A stretch of DNA of 13,334 nucleotides from NCBI GenBank assembly GCA_902805985.1, contig CADCUW010000423.1:1-13334 (forward strand), given 5' to 3'. Under the pieces are notes generated by a model, which was not told where the DNA came from, did no database searches, and saw only the letters and a program-made list of their open reading frames with translations. Both the position numbers and the translations under genes were made by a program. This DNA comes from an uncultured Rubrobacteraceae bacterium. Lineage in GTDB: Bacteria > Actinomycetota > Rubrobacteria > Rubrobacterales > Rubrobacteraceae. Of this stretch, positions 1-7,074 are shown one piece after another; the first letter of the stretch is position 1, and the number at the start of each line of letters is the position of its first letter.

Positions 1-2
1 CC

Positions 3-347
3 GGCCACGTCGTGGACATAGCCGCCCGCCACGCCGACGGGCGCCGGGTCACGAAGGTCTACCTCAAGGTCGGCCACCTCCGCCAGGTCGTCCCCTCCGC
101 CCTCTCCTTCAGCTTCGACCTCGTGACTCAGGGAACGTCCGTTGCGGGGGCCGAGCTGGTCCTCGAAGCGGTTCCCGCCGCCGGCCTGTGCCGCAGGTGT
201 GGCGCCGAGAGCCGCCTGGAGGCATTTCCCCTCCGGTGCGCCTCGTGCGGAGGGCTGGACCTGGAAGTCACGCACGGAGAAGACCTCTACGTGGAATCGC
301 TGGAGATGGAGGAGCACGAAGACCACAAGCTGACCGCTGACACCTGA
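3..347 (+). CDS. hypA: HypA, hydrogenase nickel-insertion zinc protein (5' end outside window)
   Basis: HypA works with HypB in the cytoplasm to deliver nickel to the [NiFe]-hydrogenase large subunit. The reading frame is open from the first complete codon of the window and begins GHVVDIAARHADGRRVTKV. This aligns with HypA just after its usual MHELS start, so the initiator and the nickel-binding His2 lie left of the window, and the GTG at 12 is internal. The zinc site is clear: two CxxC pairs, CRRC at about residue 60 and CASC 15 residues later. The remaining ~114 residues match the normal 110-120 aa family length. hypB follows 33 bp downstream, so the two are probably cotranscribed. The last codons and the TGA lie inside a 7-nt tandem repeat, giving a short low-complexity tail (KLTADT). 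Identification is firm; only the start is missing. Confidence 0.93.
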   Translation, partial: GHVVDIAARHADGRRVTKVYLKVGHLRQVVPSALSFSFDLVTQGTSVAGAELVLEAVPAAGLCRRCGAESRLEAFPLRCASCGGLDLEVTHGEDLYVESLEMEEHEDHKLTADT

Positions 348-356
348 TAGCTGAAA
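329..356 (+). repeat. Heptanucleotide tandem repeat spanning the hypA stop codon
   Basis: Four consecutive 7-nt units are visible: gctgacc, gctgaca, cctgata, gctgaaa. The consensus is SCTGANM. The hypA TGA (345-347) is supplied by the third unit. The pattern resembles the short tandemly repeated (STRR) heptamers known from some bacterial intergenic regions; that comparison is an inference. A related repeat, read on the opposite strand, covers the hypB stop. Confidence 0.65.
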
Positions 357-380
357 GCGCCGACCGGAGGGAGGCCAGCC

Positions 381-1067
381 ATGCACCGCACCGCCGTAAA
401 GAAGGTAGTACTGGAAGGGGTTCTGGACGCCAACGACGCCCTGGCCCAGGCCAACCGCGAGCGGTTCGGCCGCGCCGGCAACTTCGTGGTGAACATGATG
501 AGCTCGCCCGGGGCGGGGAAGACCGCGCTGCTGGAGCACACCCTGGACCGGACGCTAGGGAAGCTCAGGATCGGGGTCCTCGAGGGCGACGTGCAGACGA
601 CGCTCGACGCCGACCGGCTCGCGCGCTTCCACGCCCCCATAGTGCAGGTCAACACCGACGCGGGCTTCGGCGGCGAGTGCCACCTCGACGCGAACATGGT
701 CCGCTCGGGCGTCGCCGAGCTTCCGCTCCACGACATCGACGTGCTCATCATAGAGAACGTCGGCAACCTCGTCTGCCCGGCGGAGTTCAAGGTCGGGGAG
801 GACGTGCGGGTGATGGTGTACGCGATCACCGAGGGCGAGGAGAAGCCTCTCAAGTACCCCCTGATGTTCCGCTCGGCCGACCTGGTCCTCGTCAACAAGG
901 TCGATCTACTCCCGCACCTGCACTTTGACCTCGGGAAGTTCCTCCGCAACCTCGACGCCGTCAACCCCGGCGTCGAACGCATCATGACCAGCGCCGCGAC
1001 GGGCGAGGGCGTGGACGAATGGTGCTCCTGGCTGACGGGGCGGGCGGCTGAAGCGATCAGGCTTTGA
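381..1067 (+). CDS. hypB: HypB, hydrogenase nickel incorporation GTPase
   Basis: HypB is a SIMIBI-class GTPase that, with HypA, loads nickel into [NiFe]-hydrogenase precursors. The 228-aa protein carries a P-loop SSPGAGKT (41-48) and the guanine-specificity motif NKVD (172-175). The G-domain metal site is Cys100-His101 (in ECHLDAN) plus Cys132 (in NLVCPAEF), which in family members binds nickel or zinc and mediates dimerisation. There is no N-terminal CxxCGC motif or His-rich stretch, so this is the short form without nickel storage. The segment before CHLDA is a few residues longer (NTDAGFGGE) than in E. coli HypB. The ATG at 381 has a strong Shine-Dalgarno GGAGGGAGG at 366-374. The gene forms the hypA-hypB pair and is the last hyp gene here. 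Its stop codon lies in a TCAGGCT-type repeat. Confidence 0.96.
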   Translation: MHRTAVKKVVLEGVLDANDALAQANRERFGRAGNFVVNMMSSPGAGKTALLEHTLDRTLGKLRIGVLEGDVQTTLDADRLARFHAPIVQVNTDAGFGGECHLDANMVRSGVAELPLHDIDVLIIENVGNLVCPAEFKVGEDVRVMVYAITEGEEKPLKYPLMFRSADLVLVNKVDLLPHLHFDLGKFLRNLDAVNPGVERIMTSAATGEGVDEWCSWLTGRAAEAIRL

Positions 1068-1085
1068 GGCTTCAGGCTTCAGGCC
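1057..1085 (+). repeat. Heptanucleotide repeat spanning the hypB stop codon
   Basis: Units tcaggct (1057-1063), tgaggct (1065-1071), tcaggct (1072-1078) and tcaggcc (1079-1085) follow each other, with one extra T after the first. The hypB TGA is 1065-1067. The reverse complement reads as CCTGAAG-type heptamers and so shares the CTGA core of the repeat at the hypA stop, in the opposite orientation. A further degenerate copy, tcaggtt, lies at 1103-1109. Confidence 0.6.
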
Positions 1086-1100
1086 GCCTCCTTCGGAGGC
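1086..1100 (+). terminator. Small hairpin, possible hyp operon terminator
   Basis: GCCTCC (1086-1091), loop TTC, GGAGGC (1095-1100) form a perfect GC-rich 6-bp stem 18 bp after the hypB stop, followed shortly by TTTT at 1108-1111. The T run is short and not adjacent to the stem, so termination is only plausible. The 3' arm overlaps the larger inverted repeat at 1095-1218, and the two folds would compete. Confidence 0.35.
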
Positions 1101-1218
1101 TCTCAGGTTTTGGGGGTGCGGTATGCAGCCTGGAGCCAGGCATCGCCGCGATTGGCCCGAAAGTGCGGCATGTCCGCGGCATCCGCGCTCTACAAGACCT
1201 CAGAACCTGAGAGCCTTC
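1095..1218. repeat. 21-bp inverted repeat enclosing 82 nt, between hypB and hemL
   Basis: Positions 1095-1115 can pair with 1198-1218 over 21 consecutive base pairs, with G-U at 1096/1217, 1110/1203 and 1113/1200 and Watson-Crick pairs elsewhere. The core arms are ggctctcaggtt (1098-1109) and aacctgagagcc (1204-1215). The 82-nt loop (1116-1197) contains no ORF that I can support. The arms contain the CTCAGG/CCTGAG core of the neighbouring heptamer repeats. It could be a small non-autonomous repeat, a structured leader or RNA, or a double terminator. I do not recognise it as any known RNA family. The rest of the gap to hemL contains a TAATAC box at 1284-1289 that could be a -10 element, without a good -35. 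Confidence 0.55.
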
Positions 1219-1325
1219 ACTTTCTACGTCGATACCGCCCTCTCGTTGGGGTAAGCTCTGTCACCACCGGCGCGGGCCGGGGGTAATACACTTCTCTCAG
1301 ACGCTTACAAGGGGGTTCGCGCGTT

Positions 1326-2654
1326 TTGAAGGGTAGCGGCGAGAGCCTGGATGCACGGACTTTATTGACGATGGACCGCTCGGCCCGGCTCATGGAGCGG
1401 GCGAAGAGGAGGCTGCCCGGCGGCGTCAACAGCCCCGTGCGGGCTTTCCGGTCCGTCGGGGGGGACCCGTTGTTCATGGAGCGGGGCGAGGGCTCTATCA
1501 TCTTCGATGTGGACGGCAACTCCTACGTCGACTACGTCATGAGCTACGGGCCCCTCGTCCTCGGGCACACCTACCCCGCTGTGATCGAGGCCATAGAACG
1601 CACAGCCCGCAAGGGCACCACCTTCGGCGCCCCGACGGAGCTGGAGGTGGACCTCGCCGAGCTCGTCTGCGAGACGGTTCCCTCCATCGAGATGGTCAGG
1701 ATGACGAACTCCGGCACCGAGGCGACGATGAGCGCCATCCGGGCCGCCCGCGGCTACACGAAGCGCGAGCGCATCCTAAAGTTCGACGGCAACTACCACG
1801 GCCACGGCGATGCCCTGCTCGTCTCCGCCGGCTCCGGCGTCGCCACCCTCGGCCTCCCCGACAGCCCCGGTGTCACGAAGGGGGCGGCAAAAGACACCGC
1901 CGTCCTCCCTTACAACGACCTCGAGGCCGTGCGCGAGCTCTTCGAGCGGGACGGCGAGGAGTTTGCAGCCGTCATCCTCGAGCCCGTAGCCGGGAACATG
2001 GGGTGCGTGCCGCCCGCTGACGGGTACCTCGAAGGCCTGAGAAGGCTGACCGAGGAGTACGGCGTCGTCCTGATCTTCGACGAGGTGATGACGGGCTTCA
2101 GGGTCGCCCCCGGCGGGGCGCAGGAGCGCTACGGGGTCGTGCCGGACCTGACGTGCCTCGGCAAGATCATCGGCGGGGGGCTGCCCGTGGGCGCCTACGG
2201 GGGCCGCCGCGAGATCATGGAGATGGTCGCCCCCTCGGGCCCCGTCTACCAGGCCGGCACCCTCTCCGGCAACCCGCTCGCCATGGCAGCAGGCCTCGCC
2301 ACCCTGAAGCCGGCCCTTGAGCCGGAGACGCATGACCGTCTCGAAGAGCTCGGCGGGCGCTGGAAGAGCGGCATGGAGGCCGCAGCCTCGCAGGGAGGGA
2401 TCCCGTTCGCGATCAACCAGGTCGGCTCGATGGTGAGCATCTTCTTTACGGAGGGGCCCGTCACGGACTTCGCCTCCGCCGCCCGGTCGGACACGGGGGC
2501 CTTCAAGGACTTTTTCTGGCACATGCTCTCCCGCGGCGTCTACCTGGCGCCGAGCCAGTACGAGGCCGGCTTTATCTCAGCCGCCCACACGGACGAGGAC
2601 CTGGACAAGACCTTCGAGGCGGCCCGCGAGTGGTTCGCCGGGAGGCTGGCGTGA
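1326..2654 (+). CDS. hemL: Glutamate-1-semialdehyde 2,1-aminomutase
   Basis: This PLP-dependent class III aminotransferase-fold enzyme converts glutamate-1-semialdehyde to 5-aminolevulinate, the second step of the C5 route to haem. Signatures include [11 protein letters not shown] near the N-terminus, [18 protein letters not shown], the [10 protein letters not shown] segment, [11 protein letters not shown], and the cofactor lysine in [17 protein letters not shown] (codon at 2163). Two starts are possible. A TTG at 1326 has AAGGGGG 8 nt upstream. The ATG at 1371 has no clear ribosome site, but gives 427 aa and places the lysine at position 265, as I recall for E. coli HemL (426 aa). The TTG start would add 15 residues. 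I give the TTG because of its ribosome site. The stop overlaps the next start by one base (TGATG), which ties hemL to the quinone genes. Confidence 0.95.
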   Translation: MKGSGESLDARTLLTMDRSARLMERAKRRLPGGVNSPVRAFRSVGGDPLFMERGEGSIIFDVDGNSYVDYVMSYGPLVLGHTYPAVIEAIERTARKGTTFGAPTELEVDLAELVCETVPSIEMVRMTNSGTEATMSAIRAARGYTKRERILKFDGNYHGHGDALLVSAGSGVATLGLPDSPGVTKGAAKDTAVLPYNDLEAVRELFERDGEEFAAVILEPVAGNMGCVPPADGYLEGLRRLTEEYGVVLIFDEVMTGFRVAPGGAQERYGVVPDLTCLGKIIGGGLPVGAYGGRREIMEMVAPSGPVYQAGTLSGNPLAMAAGLATLKPALEPETHDRLEELGGRWKSGMEAAASQGGIPFAINQVGSMVSIFFTEGPVTDFASAARSDTGAFKDFFWHMLSRGVYLAPSQYEAGFISAAHTDEDLDKTFEAAREWFAGRLA

Positions 2655-3088
2655 TGGAGGAGACGGTAGGGCGCACGCCGGAGGTCTCGCTGGAGGAGGC
2701 GTTCCTCGGGGCCGCGGCGGGCCTGGGTTACGATGACGGGCGGGCCGGGGTCGTCGCCGTGGCGCTCGGGCACCTGCAGCGGGGCTTCGACACGCATTAC
2801 GCCGGCGGGCCGGATGGGGCGACGGATGACGGCGTGCTCGTCGGGGACGAGTCGTACGCGCTCTCCGTCGAGACCATCGCCAGGCTCGACGAACCCCGCT
2901 TCGTCGCGGTGGCCGCGCGCATGATCCGGGACGGCGCCGGCCACATCGCCTCGGGAGAGCACGTCACGGCCGAGACCTGGACGCCCCACCTGGCCGAGTT
3001 GCTCGACGTGGTCTCCGGCGAGGGCGCCGAACGCTCGGAGGAGAGGGTCAGGGCCTCCGTGCGAACTCTGCGTGAAGCCGTTGGCTAG
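2654..3088 (+). CDS. HepS-like small subunit of a heterodimeric polyprenyl diphosphate synthase (probable)
   Basis: A soluble 144-aa protein with no signal peptide or membrane segment. The ATG at 2654 overlaps the hemL stop by one base and has GGAGG at 2641-2645; the longer frame from 2630 lies inside hemL and lacks this support. I do not recognise it from motifs alone, but a segment from about residue 40 to 97 lines up by eye with Bacillus HepS (heptaprenyl diphosphate synthase component 1): a helix ending in FDTH against HepS LDTH, then VLVGDESYALSVETIARL against HepS VLAGDYFSGLYYSLLSE, then an I..A.......I helix. HepS is about 250 aa, so this would be a short version. The context agrees: menG and a catalytic prenyl synthase follow, the order of Bacillus hepS-menG-hepT. 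HepS subunits lack catalytic DDxxD motifs, as here, and help set chain length. The alignment is from memory; treat the function as an inference. Confidence 0.62.
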   Translation: MEETVGRTPEVSLEEAFLGAAAGLGYDDGRAGVVAVALGHLQRGFDTHYAGGPDGATDDGVLVGDESYALSVETIARLDEPRFVAVAARMIRDGAGHIASGEHVTAETWTPHLAELLDVVSGEGAERSEERVRASVRTLREAVG

Positions 3089-3830
3089 GCGATCACGGAC
3101 CGCCACCACCAACCTGCCCACCGGCGAGGAACGGGCGAACCTGGTCCGGGACATGTTCGACCGGATCGCCGGCCGCTACGAGCTCCTGAACGCCGTCATG
3201 ACCGCCGGCCTGTACAGGATCTGGAACCGCAAGGTGATCCGGGCCACGGGCCTCCGCCCCGGCGATACCGCCCTCGACCTCGCCTGCGGCACCGGCAGCC
3301 TGACCCGCGAGCTGGCCGAGATGGTCGGGCCAGAAGGCTCCGTCCTCGGCATAGACTTCTCCGCCGAGATGCTCAGGGCCGCCAAAGAGAGGCCCGCTCC
3401 CAACGTCGAGTACCGGCTCGGCGACGCGACGGACCTCGCCGGCGTCCCCTCGGCGCGCTTCGACGCCGCCACCATCGCCTACGGCGCGAGGAACATCCCG
3501 GACCTCGACGGGCTCTTCTCCGAGATGGCGCGGGTGCTCAAGCCCGGCGGGACGGCCGTCTGCCTGGAGATAGCCAGGCCCACGGATAGGCTCTCCGGCG
3601 CGTTCTACGGGCTGTGGTTCGACAGGATCGTGCCAAAAGTGGGCGGGATGATCTCCGGAGACCCCCAGGCTTACGCATATCTTCCCGAATCGGTGAAAGC
3701 GTTCGTGGCACCCAACGAGTTAGCTGTCATAATGGAGCGTAATGGATTACAAAATGTTACATGGGACAGGCTCGGGGGCGGCATCATCACGCTCCACCGC
3801 GGAACGGGAAGTCCCGACGGACCCCGGTAA
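3072..3830 (+). CDS. menG: Demethylmenaquinone methyltransferase (MenG/UbiE)
   Basis: This SAM-dependent methyltransferase catalyses the final C-methylation of demethylmenaquinone. Of its 252 residues, the UbiE signature MFDRIAGRYELLNAVMTAGL lies near residue 28. The SAM motif I is LDLACGTGSLTREL, followed by GIDFSAEML, the UbiE-specific DAATIAYGARNIPD, LKPGG, and the C-terminal LPESVKAF..PNELAVIMERNGL and GGGIITLHRG. The start is a GTG at 3072 overlapping the preceding gene by 17 bp. No strong ribosome site is visible there, which suggests translational coupling; a TTG at 3081 is an alternative. The 3' end overlaps the prenyl synthase by up to 89 bp. It is known as ubiE in quinone-generic annotation. 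With menA and no ubiquinone genes in the window, menaquinone is the likely product. Confidence 0.94.
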   Translation: MKPLARRSRTATTNLPTGEERANLVRDMFDRIAGRYELLNAVMTAGLYRIWNRKVIRATGLRPGDTALDLACGTGSLTRELAEMVGPEGSVLGIDFSAEMLRAAKERPAPNVEYRLGDATDLAGVPSARFDAATIAYGARNIPDLDGLFSEMARVLKPGGTAVCLEIARPTDRLSGAFYGLWFDRIVPKVGGMISGDPQAYAYLPESVKAFVAPNELAVIMERNGLQNVTWDRLGGGIITLHRGTGSPDGPR

Positions 3831-4791
3831 GCTCCGCTCCGCCCTGCCGGACGGGGCGTTCGAGACGGTGGACGAGGTCGAGGGCCTGCTGGCGGCCGTG
3901 GGTGAACGCGCGCCGGCGCCGCTCGTGCGGCCTTCCCTGGAAGCGTTGACCTCTGGCGGCAAGCGTCTCAGGCCTTTGCTGCTCGTCCTGGCGGCGCGGA
4001 TGGGGGACCCTGACGCGGGGGACCTGCTGCGGGCGGCCACCGCCATAGAGGTTTTGCACACGGCGACGCTCATCCACGACGACATCGTGGACGGGGCCGA
4101 GACCCGGCGCGGGGTGCCGACCGCCGCCGCGCGCTACGGGCGCGAGGTCGCCGCGGCGGCGGGGGACTACCTCTTCTCCGAGACCTTCTCCGAGCTCGCC
4201 GGGATAGGGGACGCGCGCCTGATCCGGGCCTTCGCCGAGGCGTCGGTGGGGCTCGCCGTCGGGGAGCTGGAGCAGTACAGGGCCAACGGCGCGAACGTCG
4301 AGGTCGAGGCGTACCTGGAGCACATCAGGAAGAAGACCGCCGGGCTCTTCAGGGTGGCGTGCGTGGCGGGCGGAACTCTAGGCGGGCTCTCGCTCGCGCA
4401 GATCGACGCTTTGGCGACCTACGGGCAGGCCCTTGGCATCGCCTTCCAGATGTCCGACGACATCATGGACCTCGTCGGGAAACCGGGCCTGATGGGCAAG
4501 GGGATCGGGACAGACCTCGTCGAGGGCACGGTCACGCTGCCCGTTATCTTCGCCATGCGCGAGGGCGACACCGGGATCATCCGGCGGGTGCTCGCGGACC
4601 CGGCCCCGTCGGCGGAACTGCTCGAGGCCGGGATAGAGGCCGTCCTGGCGACGGACGCCGTCGCGAGGACCGAGGAGTGGGCGCGGGGTGAGATCGAGGG
4701 CGCCCTGCGCGACCTCGACCTGCTCCCCGACTGCCCGGAGCGGGACTTTCTGGAGTCCGTGGCCTCGGAGGTGGTCGGCAGGGATGCCTGA
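3742..4791 (+). CDS. Long-chain polyprenyl diphosphate synthase, HepT-type catalytic subunit
   Basis: This trans-isoprenyl diphosphate synthase extends an allylic primer with IPP to make the menaquinone (or another long) polyprenyl tail. Its 349 residues include GGKRLRP (72-78), the first Asp-rich motif DDIVD (113-117) and AAGDYLFSETF. KTAGLF and the second Asp-rich motif DDIMD (239-243) follow, then GTDLVEGTVTLPVI. The residue five before the first motif is Ala108, a small residue typical of long-chain products; the exact length cannot be read. The usual Lys of the EGKxTLP motif is Thr here. The ATG at 3742 has GGAG 4 nt upstream and overlaps menG by 89 bp; ATG 3754 is the alternative. There is no other ATG, GTG or TTG in this frame before GTG 3868, which would cut into the domain. 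The start region is locally AT-rich. Position after menG matches hepT in Bacillus. Confidence 0.92.
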   Translation: MDYKMLHGTGSGAASSRSTAEREVPTDPGKLRSALPDGAFETVDEVEGLLAAVGERAPAPLVRPSLEALTSGGKRLRPLLLVLAARMGDPDAGDLLRAATAIEVLHTATLIHDDIVDGAETRRGVPTAAARYGREVAAAAGDYLFSETFSELAGIGDARLIRAFAEASVGLAVGELEQYRANGANVEVEAYLEHIRKKTAGLFRVACVAGGTLGGLSLAQIDALATYGQALGIAFQMSDDIMDLVGKPGLMGKGIGTDLVEGTVTLPVIFAMREGDTGIIRRVLADPAPSAELLEAGIEAVLATDAVARTEEWARGEIEGALRDLDLLPDCPERDFLESVASEVVGRDA

Positions 4792-6025
4792 GAGAGGCAT
4801 CTTCGCCGCCGGGACCGTGATGCCCGTCTCGGCGCCCCCGATCCCGGACGGGGCGCTTCTGGTCGAAGCGGGCAAGATCTCCGCCGTCGGGCCGCTCGAG
4901 GAGATCCGGCGCGAGAACCCGGGCGTGCCCGTTCGTAACTTCGCCGGCTCCACCATAGTCCCCGGCGCCGTCAACGCCCACGCCCACCTTGGCTTTCGCA
5001 CGAAAGACGCGCCGCCCGGCGGCACGTTCTCGGGCTGGCTCACGAAGCTCATAGAGCGCCTGCCGGAGAAGGAGGTGTGGACCGCCGAGGCGGCCCGCGA
5101 CTCGGCCCGCGAGGCCGTCGAGGCGGGGACGACCCTCATGGCCGAGTCCTCACCCTACGGGGAGTGCCTGCCCCAGCTCGCGGAGAGCGGGATGGCGGGG
5201 ACAGTCTTTGCCGAGTTCTTCCCCGGCGATTACGACGGCGCTGAGCCGGGGGAGGTCGTGGAGGCCATCATCGTCAGGGTGAGGGCGATGAACGAGGGCC
5301 TCCCTGACCGCGTCCACGCCAGGGTCAGCGTCCACTCCCCGTACACGGTGGACCCCGAGTCGTCCCGCATCGCCGCGCGGCGGACGCGCGAGATGGGGTG
5401 GACCCTCGCCTACCACCTCTCCGAGAGCCCCGAGGAGGTCGAGTTCGTCCGGGAGGGGACCGGCGGGCTCGCGGACATCTTCGGGAGCAACGCGTGGGGA
5501 GGGGTTGGGGTCTCGCCCGTGCGCTACGCGGAGGGGATCGAGCTCCTCGCGCCCGAGACCATCGCCGCGCACCTGGCGACGGGCGTGGGCGAAGAGGAGA
5601 TAGAGATTCTCGCCCGCTCCGGCGTGGCGGTCGCCCACTGCCCCCGCTCGAACGAGAACCTCGGCTGCGGCGTCTCGCCCGTGCCGGAGATGATGCGCAG
5701 CGGTGTCAGGGTCGGGATGGGCACGGATGGTCTGTGGAGCAGCCCGAGCATGAACCTTTTCGAGGAGACGATGGCCGCCGTCCGCCTGCACGGCTTCGAC
5801 GGGGCCACAGGCCTGCGCCTCGCCACTCTTGAGGGGGCCAGGGTCCTCGGCGCGGAGCACGAGACCGGGAGCCTGGAGCCCGGGAAATGGGCCGACTTCG
5901 CCGTGGTCGAGGACGCCCCGGACGGGTCCGACCCCGAGCTCGCCATGCTAGAGGCGGCGGCCGATGGGGGAGTTGCGGCGACGGTGGCGGGCGGCGACGT
6001 GATATACAATCGCGCCTATAGCTGA
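4784..6025 (+). CDS. Amidohydrolase, aminofutalosine deaminase / SAH deaminase type
   Basis: A 413-aa metal-dependent deaminase of the amidohydrolase superfamily, cytoplasmic. The metal and catalytic residues expected for the MTA/SAH/aminofutalosine deaminase group are present: HAH (His66, His68), HSPYT (184-188), HLSESPEEVEF with His211 and Glu214, His263, HCPRSN and GTDG (Asp315). The HLSE..EEVEF and CGVSPV..M..SGVRVGMGTD patterns resemble aminofutalosine deaminases (MqnX) that act in the futalosine menaquinone route. The ATG at 4784 overlaps the prenyl synthase stop by 8 bp and has GGAGGTGG upstream; the frame is open from 4688 but that part lies within the preceding gene. Clustering with menG and hepT favours a menaquinone role. 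However, S-adenosylhomocysteine or 5'-methylthioadenosine deaminase is not excluded, since the residues are shared. Family assignment is firm; substrate is uncertain. Confidence 0.85.
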   Translation: MPERGIFAAGTVMPVSAPPIPDGALLVEAGKISAVGPLEEIRRENPGVPVRNFAGSTIVPGAVNAHAHLGFRTKDAPPGGTFSGWLTKLIERLPEKEVWTAEAARDSAREAVEAGTTLMAESSPYGECLPQLAESGMAGTVFAEFFPGDYDGAEPGEVVEAIIVRVRAMNEGLPDRVHARVSVHSPYTVDPESSRIAARRTREMGWTLAYHLSESPEEVEFVREGTGGLADIFGSNAWGGVGVSPVRYAEGIELLAPETIAAHLATGVGEEEIEILARSGVAVAHCPRSNENLGCGVSPVPEMMRSGVRVGMGTDGLWSSPSMNLFEETMAAVRLHGFDGATGLRLATLEGARVLGAEHETGSLEPGKWADFAVVEDAPDGSDPELAMLEAAADGGVAATVAGGDVIYNRAYS

Positions 6026-6047
6026 ACGTTCCTGGGGGTAGTCCGCC

Positions 6048-6692
6048 ATGATGATGAACCGCAAGAGGCTCGGCCGCGTGATGGCGGTGGTCGCCATCAT
6101 CCTCGCGGCGTTCTTCTTGCTCTCCTCCGTGCTTATCGGGTTGGGCATGAGCGGCGGCGGCTACAACCTCCTCGAGCTGATCGGGGGCCGGAACCAGCCG
6201 CAGCAGACTGACCAGGGACCGACCCCGCAGGACGCCATAGACGAGGCCAAGAAGGATCTGGAGCAGAACCCCAAAGACCCCGACGCCATAACGGACCTCG
6301 GGGGCCTGTACGCCCAGAACGGGCAGTACGACGAAGCCGTCAAGATCCTCCAGGACGGGCGCGAGAAGGTGCCAAACAACGCCGAGATACCGGCCTTGCT
6401 CGGGGCCGTCTACGCGCAGCAGGCCGCCGGCGTCGACCCCAAGGAGCAGCAGGAGCTCTACGCGAAGGCGGGGGACTCCTTCGGGGCCGCGGCGGAGAAA
6501 GAGGGGCAGGACGAGGACCTCTACCTGCAGGCGGGGCAGAGCTACGAGCAGGCCGGTGAGCCCGCCGAGGCCATCAAGTACTACAACGGGTACCTGGATC
6601 TCGAGCCCGAGGGCCAGGAAGCCGAGCAGGTGAAGGACCGGATCGCGGCGTTATTGGAGGGTGGGGAGAGCACCGCCAGCGGACAGCCTTGA
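6048..6692 (+). CDS. Membrane-anchored tetratricopeptide-repeat protein
   Basis: A 214-aa protein of unknown specific role. A short basic N-terminus (NRKRLGR) is followed by one hydrophobic segment at about residues 11-33, best read as a signal anchor with the rest outside the membrane. A Pro/Gln-rich linker (about 48-60) leads to TPR-like helix pairs: about 62-110 (DPDAITDLGGLYAQNGQYDEA), 112-150 and 153-188 (DEDLYLQAGQSYEQAGEPAE). TPR domains bind other proteins; no enzymatic motif is present. It starts 22 bp after the amidohydrolase stop, with GGGGGT upstream of three consecutive ATG codons (6048, 6051, 6054), so the exact initiator is uncertain. A weak TACAAT at 6005-6010 might be a promoter, but it probably belongs to the upstream operon. 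The tatA promoter begins right at its stop codon. Confidence 0.85.
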   Translation: MMMNRKRLGRVMAVVAIILAAFFLLSSVLIGLGMSGGGYNLLELIGGRNQPQQTDQGPTPQDAIDEAKKDLEQNPKDPDAITDLGGLYAQNGQYDEAVKILQDGREKVPNNAEIPALLGAVYAQQAAGVDPKEQQELYAKAGDSFGAAAEKEGQDEDLYLQAGQSYEQAGEPAEAIKYYNGYLDLEPEGQEAEQVKDRIAALLEGGESTASGQP

Positions 6693-6719
6693 TCCGCCCC
6701 GCACCCGAGGGCGTATAAT
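6689..6719 (+). promoter_or_regulatory. Sigma-70-type promoter of tatAC
   Basis: A perfect -10 TATAAT sits at 6714-6719 in otherwise GC-rich DNA. TTGATC at 6689-6694 could be the -35 with a 19-nt spacer, slightly long. The expected transcription start near 6726 leaves about 33 nt of leader containing AGGAGG. This shows that the tatA frame, although open from 6720, must begin at the ATG at 6759. Confidence 0.7.
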
Positions 6720-6758
6720 GTGCACAACGACTTTGTGGGTCACCCGTCAGGAGGGAAT

Positions 6759-7046
6759 ATGAGTCTTGCCCTAATCCCCGGATTGCCAACGCTAGGACCG
6801 ATGGAGTTGATCATCGCTCTCGTCGTGATCCTGCTGCTCTTCGGGGCGAAGCGCATCCCCGAGCTCGCCCGCGGCCTCGGCAGCGGCGTCCGGGAGTTCA
6901 AGGCCGGCACCAAGGAGGGCCAGCTCGAGGACAAGAAGGACAAGGAGAAGAAGGACGAGGAGGGGGCCACCTCCGAGGCCAAGACCGACGATGAGGTGAA
7001 GCTCGAAGAGGACGCCACCGTCGAGGCCGAGCAGAAGCGCAGTTAG
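6759..7046 (+). CDS. tatA: TatA, twin-arginine translocase pore-forming subunit
   Basis: TatA oligomerises in the membrane to let folded twin-arginine substrates through. The 95-aa protein has the standard layout: a single N-terminal hydrophobic helix containing GPMELIIALVVILLLFGA, the hinge FGAKRIPEL, and an amphipathic helix (ARGLGSGVREFKAG). A long, highly charged Lys/Glu/Asp tail follows. The FG motif and PEL are strongly conserved in TatA. Start chosen at ATG 6759 because AGGAGG lies at 6749-6754 and the upstream in-frame ATG overlaps the -10 box. tatC follows 28 bp downstream. No tatB is seen, so this TatA may serve both roles, as in other Gram-positive minimal Tat systems. Confidence 0.95.
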   Translation: MSLALIPGLPTLGPMELIIALVVILLLFGAKRIPELARGLGSGVREFKAGTKEGQLEDKKDKEKKDEEGATSEAKTDDEVKLEEDATVEAEQKRS

Positions 7047-7074
7047 GCCCATAGAGAAGACCCTCTAAACCCAT

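Noticed and set aside
1116..1197. tRNA or known riboswitch in the inverted-repeat loop
   Set aside because: No cloverleaf, T-loop or anticodon arm can be drawn, and no conserved riboswitch motif is recognisable.
4688..4783. N-terminal extension of the amidohydrolase
   Set aside because: Lies wholly within the prenyl synthase coding region and encodes an Arg/Ser/Pro-rich stretch not found in the family; ATG 4784 has a good ribosome site.
6720..6758. N-terminal extension of tatA from ATG 6720
   Set aside because: The ATG overlaps the TATAAT box and has no ribosome site; ATG 6759 has AGGAGG and gives a standard TatA N-terminus.
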